From: Monoplex corrugatus
Taxonomy: Eukaryota > Mollusca > Gastropoda > Littorinimorpha > Ranellidae
Direction: 5' to 3'
Assembly (NCBI GenBank): GCA_030674185.1
Contig: JAPXFY010000026.1
Location: forward strand, 56,328,252 to 56,392,251
Length of the DNA: 64,000 bases
Every line of letters starts with the position of its first letter. Within the stretch, counting starts at the first letter, position 1. A program made the translations under genes and the position numbers. The notes beneath the pieces were generated by a model. It was not told the DNA's origin. It did not search any database and saw only the letters and a list, made by a program, of their open reading frames with translations. Positions 1 through 11,800 of this stretch are shown here, piece after piece.

Positions 1-1474
1 CATACGTACTCACTCTCCAGACTTACTCACTCTCCAGACTTACTCACTCTCCAGACACTCACTCTCCAGACTTACTCACTCTCTAATGTACTCCTCTTCA
101 TAGGTACTCACTCTCCAACGTACTCACTCTCCATACTACTCACTCTCCAGACTTACTCACTCCCCATATGTACTCCTCTTCATACGTACTCATTCTTCAA
201 AAGGTATCCACTCTCCAGACCTACTCACTCTCCAGACGTTCTCAATCTCCAGACGTACTCAATCTCCATAGTACTCACTCTCCAGACGTTCTCACTTTCC
301 ATAGTACTCACTTTCCATCTCACTCTCCATAGTACTCACACTCCAGACGTTCTCACTCTCCATAGGTACTCACTCTCCATAGGTACTCACTCTCCATACG
401 TACTCACTCTCCATAGGTACTCACTCACTCCCATACGTACTCACTCTCCATAGGTACTCTACTCACTCTCCATAGGTACTCACTCTCCATAGGTACTCAC
501 TCTCCATAGGTACTCACTCTCCATAGGTACTCACTCTCCATAGGTACTCACTCTCCATAGGTACTCACTCTCCATAGGTACTCACTCTCCATACGTACTC
601 ACTCTCCATAGGTACTCACTCTCCATAGGTACTCACTCTCCATAGGTACTCACTCTCCATAGGTACTCACTCTCCATAGGTACTCACTCTCCATAGGTAC
701 TCACTCTCCATAGGTACTCTACTCACTCTCCATAGGTACTCACTCTCCATAGGTACTCACTCTCCATAGGTACTCACTCTCAATAAGTACTCACTCTCCA
801 TAGGTACTCACTCTCCATACGTACTCACTCTCCATAGTACTCATTCTCCATAGGTACTCACTCTCCATAGGTTACTCTATCTCATCTCTCCATAGGTACT
901 CACTTCTCCATAGGTTCTCAACTCCATCCCAACGTACTCACTCTCCATAGGTACTCACTCTCAATAAGTACTCACTCTCCATAGGTACTCACTCTCCATA
1001 GGTACTCACTCTCCATAGGTACTCACTCTCCATAGGTACTCACTCTCCATAGGTACTCACTCTCCATAGGTACTCACTCTCCATACGTACTCACTCTCCA
1101 TAGGTACTCACTCTCCATACGTACTCACTCTCCATAGGTACTCACTCTCCATAGGTACTCACTCTCCATAGGTACTCACTCTCCATAGGTACTCACTCTC
1201 CATAGGTACTCACTCTCCATAGGTACTCACTCTCCATAGGTACTCACTCTCCATAGGTACTCACTCTCCATAGGTACTCACTCTCCATAGGTACTCACTC
1301 TCCATAGGTACTCACTCTCCATAGGTACTCACTCTCCATAGGTACTCACTCTCCATACGTACTCACTCTCCATAGGTACTCACTCTCCATAGGTACTCAC
1401 TCTCCATAGGTACTCACTCTCCATAGGTACTCACTCTCAATAAGTACTCACTCTCCATAGGTACTCGATCTCCT
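1..1474. repeat. 17-bp minisatellite array
   Basis: Tandem copies of a 17-base unit (ataggtactcactctcc) fill the left edge, roughly 85 units, and the array is open at the window boundary. The first 300 bases carry diverged variants (cagact, catacg), while the rest is nearly homogeneous. No gene is seen in it. Confidence 0.95.
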
Positions 1475-1827
1475 TTCGATAGAGACAGCGCGTCGCCACA
1501 GTCCAGCGACACCTATTTTTCTTGTTTCTGTCTGCGTATATTATTGCTTACCTATGAGAGTTTTTTGTTTTTTTTTTTACTACTGAATGTTGTCAGGGAC
1601 AACTCCATCGCTGTGGGTTCTTTAACGCACGTAAAATGCATGATGCACACGAGACCTTGGTTTATCGTCTGGTGGGAAAGTTCTGTACCCGGGGTACCCA
1701 GGCCTCAACTTGATGTCTAGAGGTGGGGGTGGTGGTATTGGAGAAGAACATTCTCTGTCTGATGGCAGCCGAATCAGGATTTCTTATAATTCAAGGATGT
1801 AGCAAATCTGCACACAGTTTGACTTGT
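1475..1827. other. Non-genic spacer with possible dispersed-repeat fragment
   Basis: No coding exon is seen. The part at about 1605-1680 (gggttctttaacgcacg and gtttatcgtctgg) resembles a dispersed repeat I associate with gastropod genomes. That identification is from memory and weak. Confidence 0.3.
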
Positions 1828-2638
1828 GAGATGGGAAACATCTCCATCCTTCAGCCAGTGAGGGAGATGGGAAACATCTCCATTCCTAAGCCCAGTGAAG
1901 GAGATGGGAAACATCTCCATCTTTAGCCAGTGAGGGAGATGGGAAACATCTCACCTTTAGCCAGTGAGGGAGATGGGAAACATCTCACTCCTTCAGCCAG
2001 TGAGGGAGATGGGAAACATCTCCATCCTTTAGCCAGTGAGGGAGATGGGAAACATCTCCATCCTTTAGCCAGTGAGGGAGATGGGAAACATCTCCATACC
2101 TTTAGCCAGTGAGGGAGTGGGAAACATCTCCATTCCTTTAGCCAGTGAGGGAGATGGGAAACATCTCAACCTTTAGCCAGTGAGGGAGATGGGAAACATC
2201 TCCTTCTTTAGCCAGTGAGGGAGATGGGAAACATCTCCATTCTTTAGCCAGTGAGGGAGGTGGGAAACATCTCAACCCTTTAGCCAGTGAGGGAGGTGGG
2301 AAACATCTCAACTTTAGCCAGTGAGGGAGGTGGGAAACATCTCAACCCTTTAGCCAGTGAGGGAGGTGGGAAACATCTCAACCTTTAGCCAGTGAGGGAG
2401 GTGGGAAACATCTCAACCTTTAGCCAGTGAGGGAGGTGGGAAACATCTCCATTCTTTAGCCAGTGAGGGAGATGGGAAACATCTCAACCCTTTAGCCAGT
2501 GAGGAGTGGAAACATCTCACCTTTAGCCAGTGAGGGAGTGGGAAACATCTCCATCTTTAGCCATGAGGAGGGAAACATCTCACATCCTTTAGCCAGTGAG
2601 GAGTGGAAACATCTCCATCCTTTAGCCAGTGAGGGAAC
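1828..2638. repeat. 36-bp minisatellite with a hairpin in every unit
   Basis: About 22 units of a 36-base repeat (agccagtgagggagatggga then aacatctccatccttt). Each unit contains ggagatg-ggaaa-catctcc, a 7-bp stem with a 5-base loop; variants with ggaggtg still pair by G-T wobble. The last units have lost single bases. The open frames across it exist only because 36 is a multiple of 3. Confidence 0.95.
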
Positions 2639-2745
2639 ATCAACAGATAATCCACAGCCTCCTCCAGACACCTTCTGACTGGGCATCAGACGTTGTGACA
2701 CCTGACCGTCACAAGCATCGATACCTTTCATCATAACACAGTCTG

Positions 2746-3422
<677 letters not shown>

Positions 3423-3654
3423 GTACATAGTGGAACCTATGAGAAAGGTTTCTAACAGGATCTGATCATGGAGACAAGATGTGATGACAGGAATATTTCT
3501 AACTGGTTCTGAACGCAGAGAAGTTCCGATGGAACGAATGTATCTAAGCAGGTGTAGAGACAGACAGAGGGAGGAGGGGGCCTGATAACAGGAATGTTTC
3601 TGGCTTGGTCTGAACACAGAGATGATCTGTTGAAAGGAATGGTTTGAACTGGAT

Positions 3655-3738
<84 letters not shown>

Positions 3739-3900
3739 CACACACACAGCGAGGGGGGGGGGAGAAGGTTTGATAAAAAAAAGTTTCTGGTTGGGGTCTG
3801 AACACACACACAGTCTGATGAATGGAATGTTTTAACTGGATTTGCATACTGACAAAGAAAGGGCCTGATTGGATGTGGAGGGAATACACTTCCTGGTAAT
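3423..3900. repeat. Diverged tandem repeat interrupted by (AC)n
   Basis: Loosely repeated 55-60 base motifs (ggaatgtttctggcttggtc and relatives, with tctgaacacaga) run on both sides of an (AC)n tract at about 3660-3758. No coding potential is seen. Confidence 0.6.
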
Positions 3901-3989
3901 TGTCTTTTGATCTCTGGTCAGTGGTCGGGTGTATTTTCTTTGCCTATCACAAACGAACAAACGAACGAACGAATGAACGAACAGAAATA

Positions 3990-4036
<47 letters not shown>

Positions 4037-4057
4037 TTTTTTATATATATATATATA

Positions 4058-4107
<50 letters not shown>

Positions 4108-4118
4108 ATATGTATATA
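3990..4118. repeat. (TA)n microsatellite, left block
   Basis: TA dinucleotides with short interruptions, followed by tcatcatcatcatc, the reverse complement of the LINE tail. A second (TA)n block lies on the other side of the LINE copy at 4498-4563, so that copy appears to have landed inside a TA tract. Confidence 0.95.
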
Positions 4119-4497
4119 TCATCATCATCATCAGGTGCCTTGCCGCATGGTGTTGGCAATCATGGACTTCCATCTGTCTCTATCTCTTGTTGCCCCCAGC
4201 ATCTCCTCAACCCTCCTCGTCTTCAGCCACTCCACAAGTCCGTCTAGCATTTTCTCCCTGGGTCTACCTGGTGCTCTCTTGCCCTCCAGCTTTCCCGTTG
4301 TGACCAGGTGTTCCAAATCCCCCTTCCTCATAAAATGGCCTATAAATGTTGCCTGTCTTTTCCTAATCTTCCTTATGAGTGATGTACTTGTGTCTGCCTC
4401 CATCAAGACTGTCTCATTTGTTTTCTTTGCTGTCCATGGAGCTCTTAACATTCTTCTTAGAAACCACATCTCGGCTGCCTCAATCTTGCTCTCGTAT
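4119..4497 (-). mobile_element. RTE-like LINE fragment, copy 2
   Basis: Reverse-strand copy of the (TGA)n-tailed family with an almost intact reading frame of about 110 codons: [19 protein letters not shown], then the GRPREK, DGLVEWLK and [16 protein letters not shown] motifs and the ATGATGATG tail. It is 5'-truncated and framed by (TA)n on both sides. Confidence 0.88.
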
Positions 4498-4507
4498 TAT
4501 ATATATA

Positions 4508-4545
<38 letters not shown>

Positions 4546-4563
4546 ATATATATATATATATAT
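4498..4563. repeat. (TA)n microsatellite, right block
   Basis: Continuation of the TA tract on the other side of LINE copy 2. Just beyond it, 4560-4612 holds a motif of about 55 bases (acgtggtgttagctctgata) that recurs, diverged, at 15497-15558; each occurrence lies upstream of a GH9 exon. Confidence 0.9.
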
Positions 4564-4631
4564 GACGTGGTGTTAGCTCTGATATGGCTCTAGTGGTCGG
4601 CTGGGCTAAAAGTAACATGCACTAAACTGAA

Positions 4632-4634
<3 letters not shown>

Positions 4635-4723
<89 letters not shown>
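4635..4723. repeat. (TG)n abutting GH9 exon 1 acceptor
   Basis: A (TG)n tract of about 88 bases ends six bases before the acceptor gattcag of the first visible GH9 exon. In the sense RNA it is a UG repeat serving as the pyrimidine-containing tract of that splice site. Confidence 0.95.
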
Positions 4724-4724
<1 letters not shown>

Positions 4725-4729
4725 TTCAG

Positions 4730-4889
4730 GTGGGCAGTGGCATTAAAGATCACAACCAGTGGATAGCCCCTGAAGCCAAGCCGGCCAACAAGACAGTTTT
4801 CAAAGTGGACGCTCAGCATCCGGGCAGTGAGGTTGCCATGGAAATGGCAGCAGCCATGGCTTGTGGCTCCATCGTATTCAAAACGAAGG
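4730..4889 (+). CDS. GH9 exon 1 (first visible)
   Basis: Acceptor gattcag precedes GTGGGCAGTGGC; the exon encodes [12 protein letters not shown], then [20 protein letters not shown] and SIVFKTK. It corresponds to the GH9 stretch with the HPGSEVA motif and the alanine-rich helix. The donor is G|gtcagt, leaving phase 1, which matches the start of exon 2 exactly (AAG G + AT gives Lys-Asp). Confidence 0.92.
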
Positions 4890-4952
4890 GTCAGTACTGC
4901 GCCAGTTGTTTCTGGCCGTGGCGAGCTTATCTCTCTTCGGCAGGGGGCATAA

Positions 4953-5006
<54 letters not shown>

Positions 5007-8000
5007 CCCTTTTCCGTTCCCCCTTCTCTTTCATGTATTACTTTTCCCTACACAGCAACCAGATCAGTTGCTATTGCATTTCAGAGTACTTAAATGCTTA
5101 GTAGAAAAACTTCAAGTCTATTTCTTTGACTAGATGATTAAATTAATGTTTCATCATCATTATCATCAGGTGCCTTGCCGCATGGCATTGGCGATTATGG
5201 ACTTCCATCTGTCTCTATCTTTTGTTGCCTCAAGCATCTCTTCCACCCTTCTTGTCCTCAGCCACTCTGCATGTCCGTCTAGTACCTTCTCCCTGGGTCT
5301 ACCTGGTGCTCTCTTTCCCTCCAGCTTTCCCGTTGTGGCCAGGTGCTCCAATTCCCCTTTCCTCATAAAATGGCCTATAAATGTTGCCTGTCTTTTCCTA
5401 ATCTTCCTTATGAATGATCTACTTGTGTCTGCCTCCACAAGACTGATTCGTTTGTTTTCTTTGCTGTCCATGGAACCCTCAACATCCTTCTTAGAAACCA
5501 CATCTCGGCTGCTTCAATCTTGTTCTGGCTTTGTTTGTTGACTGTCCACGCCTCGCAACCATACAACAGTATTGGTTCTATATTACATTCAAGAACTCTC
5601 TTCCTGATGTTACTTGATAGGCATTTGTTGGTAAGAATACTTTTCATCTTCTTGAATGTTGTTTTGGCTTGGCCGATTCTGCTGGCTATTTCTGATGTGC
5701 ATCTGCCGTCAGGTGAAAATTAATGTTTGCCTTGTTGGAATATCTATAGTCTCATACAAATATATTTTATATGTAGTATAATATAGAGTCTGTTTGGGCG
5801 ATGGCTGGATGAAAAAGATCGTATACTTTTCTTATTTCATCTTCATCATGTGCCCTGCCACATGGCGTTGACGATCATGGACCTCCATATGCATCTATTC
5901 TTTGTCACTGCAAGTACATCTCCCATCTTCTCCGTCTTCATTCACTCCGCAAGTCCATCCAATATTTTCTCCCTGGGTCTACCTGGTGCTCTTTTCCCTC
6001 CAGCTTTCCGTTGTGACTAGGTGCTGTAATTTCTCTTGCTTCATAAAATGTCCAAAAAATTTTTGCTTGTCTTTTCCTAATATTTTTCATTAATGGTCTT
6101 GTTGTGTCTGCTTCCTGCAAGACAGTCTCGTTTATTTTCTTTGCTATCCATGGAACACTTAACAATCTCCTTAATAACCATACTTCAGCTGCCTCCATCT
6201 TGTTCTGACTTAGCGTGTTGACAGTCCACGCTTCACATCCATACGATAGTATCAGTTCTATAGAACACTGAAGAACTCTCTTCCTGGTGTTAATTGATAG
6301 GCATTTGTTGGTAAGAATGCTTTTCGTTTTTTTTTTTAATGCCGTTTCAGCTTGGCCGATTCTGCTGGCTATTTCTGATGTGTATCTGCTGTCTGGTGAC
6401 ATGACTGTTCCCAGATACTTAAAGTTATCAACTCGTAATACCAAAGGAAATAAGAGGGAAGCAGGGAGAATTTTAAATATCAACTAAGTAACATAACTCT
6501 TGAGAGTCACGGAGTTATCTCCCATATAGAATTTCTCAAACCCAAATTGGGTTTGAGAAATTCTACATGGGAGATAACTCCGTGACTCTCAAGAGTTATG
6601 TTACTTATCAACTCATCTCATCGTCGCCAGTTGCTAATATTTTGTATGTGGGATTTCTTGTTTTTTTGGTTTTGTTTGTTTGTTTGTTCGTTTTGTTTTG
6701 TTTTGTTTTTGTTTTTACTGATTACCATGATTTCAGTCTTTTCGCTATTTAGCTCCAGCCCTTTATTTATGCTTCTATTTCTATTATATTCAAATAATTC
6801 ACATATTCATGTTAGCCATGGAGGTTATCTTTAAAGCAGTAGTTAGGACTTTAGGCCCAGCTGACCTCGGAAACGGATACCAAGTGCCCCCTCTAAAATC
6901 CTTCATGGAGGACATTACAGTGTTTTCCACAAAAGAAGAAGAAGAGACACGCGGGATTCTGAAACAGTTGGACAAAGTCGTCGCCTTATCTAGGATGAAT
7001 TTCAAACTGAAAAAGTCACGGAGCCTCTCACTGAGGAAAGGTAAAGTAGAGGAAACGTTTACTATCTCAAATCAGTCCATTCCAACAGTGACAGAAGAAC
7101 CAGTAAAAAACTTAGGAAAGTGGTATGACGACTCCCTGAAAGATACACACAAGGGGTAAGGAAACCAAGCAAATGGCAGAAGAAAGTTTGCAGGTGATAG
7201 ACCGCTGTGGCCTTCTTGGTAAATACAAAGTATGGTGCCTGCAGTTGATGCTGATTCCAAAGCTCCTCTGGCCTCTGTTAATATACAATATCTGCACCAG
7301 CACAGTGGAATCAATGGAAGCCAGAATCAACAAATACACAAGGAAATGGCTTGGTGTCCCACCCAGTATCACTGACGTTGTGCTCTATTGTCGCTAGGCA
7401 AAGCTGAAGCCACCCGTAAAATATATTGTAGAGGTGCACAAGGCAGGAAAGGTCAAGCTTCTTAGTATGCTTGAAGACTCTGGAGATCAGGTTGTGAGAT
7501 CAATCCAGCCCAAGCTGAGGACTGGTAGGAAATGGAAAGTCCAGGAGGTGCTGGTCGCAGCAAAAGAAAACCTCACGGTCAGAGAAATAATAGGGCACAC
7601 GTTGACCAACAGGCAGGGACTGGGATCAACAAAAATGGAATGGTGGTCAAAGCCAATAGAAAGGCAAAAAGACATATGGTAATACAAGAGATGAAAAAGA
7701 AGAGGACGCCTCAAGACTTCAGAAGGCAGTTCAGCAAGGCCAACAAGGGCAGTGGACGACTTAGGAAGATGCACTCCAAAGAAGTCTAAGCTGGAATGAC
7801 TTGTGGTACATGGCCTCTCTCAGAATCAGTTTCATCCTCAGATCTGTGTATGATTTCCTGCCCTCGAATGCTAATCTGGTGAAATGGGGGAAATCAGATA
7901 ACCCTGCTTGCCCACACTGCCAGGGCAGACAGACAGTGGAGCATGTCCTGAACTCATGCAATGCGCAAGGTAGCACTAACCCAAGGAAGGTAAACATGGA

Positions 8001-8762
8001 AGCACCATCAAGTGCTTCAAGACTTCACACAAACGATCAGCACTGCAACCAGCTCTGCCAGAGGAAAACAAAACTTGCCACCAGAAGATCCAGCAACCTT
8101 CTACACGGCAAGAGGCAGGAAACTGTGTCCCGAAAAAGATGTGACACCCAGAGCATGGAAGCGAGTCTGCTGGGTGAAGCAGACGACTGGGAGTGCACAG
8201 CAGATCTACCACAATGGAAAAACACCCAGAAATCACAAGCAAGAGTGGCATGAGACTGGACATTGTTCTCCGCTCCCATTCATCCAAACAAGTGATTCTA
8301 ATGGAGCTAACTGTACCATACGAAAGTACAATGGAGGCAGTCCATATCAGCAAGTCTGAAAAGTATACCAGCAACTTGAGAGCATCTGCCGTTCAAGCCA
8401 AAGTCCTTGCCATAGAGGTTGGAGCAAGGGGGTTGATAAGCACATCGGCCTATGATCTTATGAAGCAGCTCTCCTCGATTTCGGCGAGACAGAGGACCAG
8501 ACCACTAAAGACAATGGCAGACACAGCGGAAAAGAGCTCCAGCTGAACCTGGACAGGGAGGAACAAAAGTGAACTTCACGTGTCACATTATATCTGTGTC
8601 ATTGCTTTCTTGTTGACTTGTGTTTTCATGTATAACATTTTTCTCTGAACTGCAAAGTGCTTAGGAGCTTGCGTCCCGGGTGGTTGCACAGTATAAACAT
8701 AAACTGTTGTTATTACGTTACTAGACTCCAAAAAGTTCAAAATGATGCAGTCTCACGTGTAC

Positions 8763-8828
<66 letters not shown>

Positions 8829-11800
8829 CACAATTGACCTGTTCATTATACTCCTACACCTACTGCATTGCATCTTGTCTCTCCCCAGATTAAAATAAAA
8901 AATATTTTGCATCTGTTTTTCCTCAAAAAAAAAAAAAAAAATAGCGACACTATCTTAATAAACTTTTAAAATTGTATGTAAATCAATCGAATTATGCTCT
9001 TCGATCATCAGATGAGGAATGGACACTAGACCCTCCTGTGGCCAACAAACCTTTTTCTTTACTAGTTGTCAGTCAAATGGAATTATCTTCCTGTCTCTGT
9101 CAGTCATTGCAGTTCTCTAACATCCTTCCCCTACCCAACAGTTTATACAAATGTGTAACTGTGCCTTTTGTGCCTATTTCTTCCAACAGTTATAACTGTG
9201 TAACTGTGTCCTCAATACCTATCTCTTCCAACAGTCGTTATAAATGCCTTACTGTGACCTTGACACCTACCTCGTCCAACGGTTTATATAATTGTCTAAC
9301 TGTGCCCTTTACACTATCACTTCCAACAAATAAATGTAACTGTGCCCTTTACACTATCACTTCCAACAAATAAATGTAACTGTGCCCTTTACACTATCAC
9401 TTCCAACAAATAAATGTAACTGTGCCCTTTACACAACAGGGGCAATGGACAACATGGGACAGTGCACTCCAAAGAAGTCTCAGCTGGAACGATATGTGGC
9501 ACATGGCTCCTCTAAGGATAAGCTTCCTCCTCAGATCTGTATATGACCTGCTCCCCTCGAATGCAAACTTAGTGAAATGGGGGAAAGCAGACGACCCAGC
9601 ATGTCCGCTCTGTCAGAAGAAACAAACAGTGGAACATGTCCTAAGCTCTTGCAAAGTAGCGCTAGCCCAAGGAAGGTATACATGGAGGCACAACCAAGTT
9701 CTGAAAGTGATCACAGATGTGGTTAGCGAAAAAACCATGACCCCAAACGCACCAATTGCTATGACAACGTTCTACAAAGCAGGAGGGAAACAGGTCTGGC
9801 CCGAAAGGGCTATGACAACCAGCACATTGCCAAAGGGTCTTCTGGATGGAACAGTCGACTGGGAGTGTACAGCAGACCTCCCAGAGTGGAGAAATTACCC
9901 AGATGTCATCAGCAAGACAGGCATGAGACCAGACATCGCTCTCCACTCTGACTCCTCGAAACAAGTGATTCTGATAGAACTCACTGTGCCATACGAAAGC
10001 AGAATGGAAGAAGCACATATCTACAAGACCGAAAAATACGCCGGTCTTGCCAGCACCCTGAAGAAAGCAGGTCTGCGGGTCAAAATCTTCGCCATAGAGG
10101 TCGGGGCAAGAGGGTTTGTGGGCACCTCCGCTTATGATCTCATGAAACAACTCGCCATTTCTGGGAAGAAGTGGACTAGAGCCCTTAAAGCGATGGCAGA
10201 GGCAGCAGAAAGGAGCTCAAGCTGGATCTGGGCAAGGAGGAACCAAAAAAAGTGAACTTCATAAGGATTAAATTCCCTACAGATGATGTGTGCCCCGTTA
10301 GCACATTGGTAAAACCGCGTACCGCAGTTCTGAAGCGCAGAATCGCCCAGGTTCGATCCCCGGCGTGGGAAAAAAAAAAAAATAGACAACAGCAGAAGGG
10401 CATCCAGGAGTCATGACCTGGATGTGGCCCGGCCCCCCGAGAGTGTAAGGAATTCAGGGCCGAAACACTTGTCTAAAGGGGGTTACTTCTCTGAAGACCT
10501 TCTGTTGTCTAGCTCTCCCTAGAGTTTCTTTCTACCTGCACATGGTCAGTCCATTGACTTCCGGGAATAGTTCGGAGGACATTCGGGAAAGACCGAAGGA
10601 CACTGGGAAAGACTAGATCTGCGGGCTTTGTGGGTTGGCTTCCCACCTTGCCTTTGATAACATGCCACGAGTTTTCCAAATGAAAGATGCTCCCAGGATT
10701 CACCGAAAGGGGGAGAGAATGATGAATCCATCGGCACTGACTCCATCACGACTGGAAACGCACAACGGACCATGATTAATGACCAGTTGGAATTTCCGTG
10801 TGCGTGTGGAAGGAGATTCACCACCAAACGCGGCATGAAGATCCACAGGACAAAAATGGGCTGTTTGAAGACACATACGAACCAGCAGCAGCGCACTGCG
10901 ATAGCAGGTGAGACGTTGGATGACCAAGGCCAGGAATTAAACCATAGTGCCGAGGACATCCACGCTGACGGTTCTGATGCGGATTTTGCACAAGCTCTTA
11001 ACGCCAAACGTGGAAAACTCAATTTGCCGCCTGCCGGTGCAAAAGAACAATGGGAGAAATTAGATGAGGAACTTGTCCTTAAGCTGAATGCGCTAATAGG
11101 GAACAGTACGCTGGAACACAAACTTGACACATACGGAGACATCATATACTCTATCTGCAGGGACACTTATGGAGTGAAGCAGCCAAAGACAAAAACGCCT
11201 CCCCAGAAATCCAGAAGACAGCAACAGATGGAGAGCATCCGGAGGGAGAAAAGGAAGCTTAAAAAGCGAATGAAAACTGCCTCAGAATTCGAGAAGCAAG
11301 GGCTCCTGGAACTCTGGAAAGATCTGAAGGCCAAACACAATGCTCTCAGCAAAGTGGAATCAGCAAGGCGAAGAAAGAGCAAAAAGAAGAAGACTCAAGA
11401 TCGTTTCTTCAAAGATCCCTTTGACTTTGCAAGAAAGCTGTTTGAACAACCCAAATCAGGGACTCTCACAGTGGGCAAGGAAACCCTAGAGCAGCATCTC
11501 AGGGAAACATATTCCGATTCTCAGCGCGAGGCACCACTTGAAATCCAGAATCTGGTTTGGCCTGCAGCGCCAGAAGGAAAATTCAATAACAAACCACCAA
11601 CACTGGATGAAGTGAAGAACGTAGTAAAGAAAGCCAGAGCCAAGTCAGCACCTGGACCAAACGGAATACCATACCTGCTCTACAAGAAATGCCCAAAAGT
11701 GCTCGAGTGGCTCCACAAGATGATTCGATCAGCATGGAGGAACCAGAAGATCAGCGACCAATGGATGAGAGCTGAAGGAGTGTACATTCCGAAGGATCAG

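Noticed and set aside
10292..10370. Functional tRNA gene
   Set aside because: Boxes A and B are present but the acceptor stem and anticodon arm do not fold properly, and it is part of a retrotransposon 3' UTR found twice.
10383..10537. HDV-like self-cleaving ribozyme between copies A and B
   Set aside because: A ggccc/gggcc pairing and a closing stem exist, but I could not trace the double-pseudoknot fold or catalytic C, and the segment belongs to the 3' end, not the 5' end.
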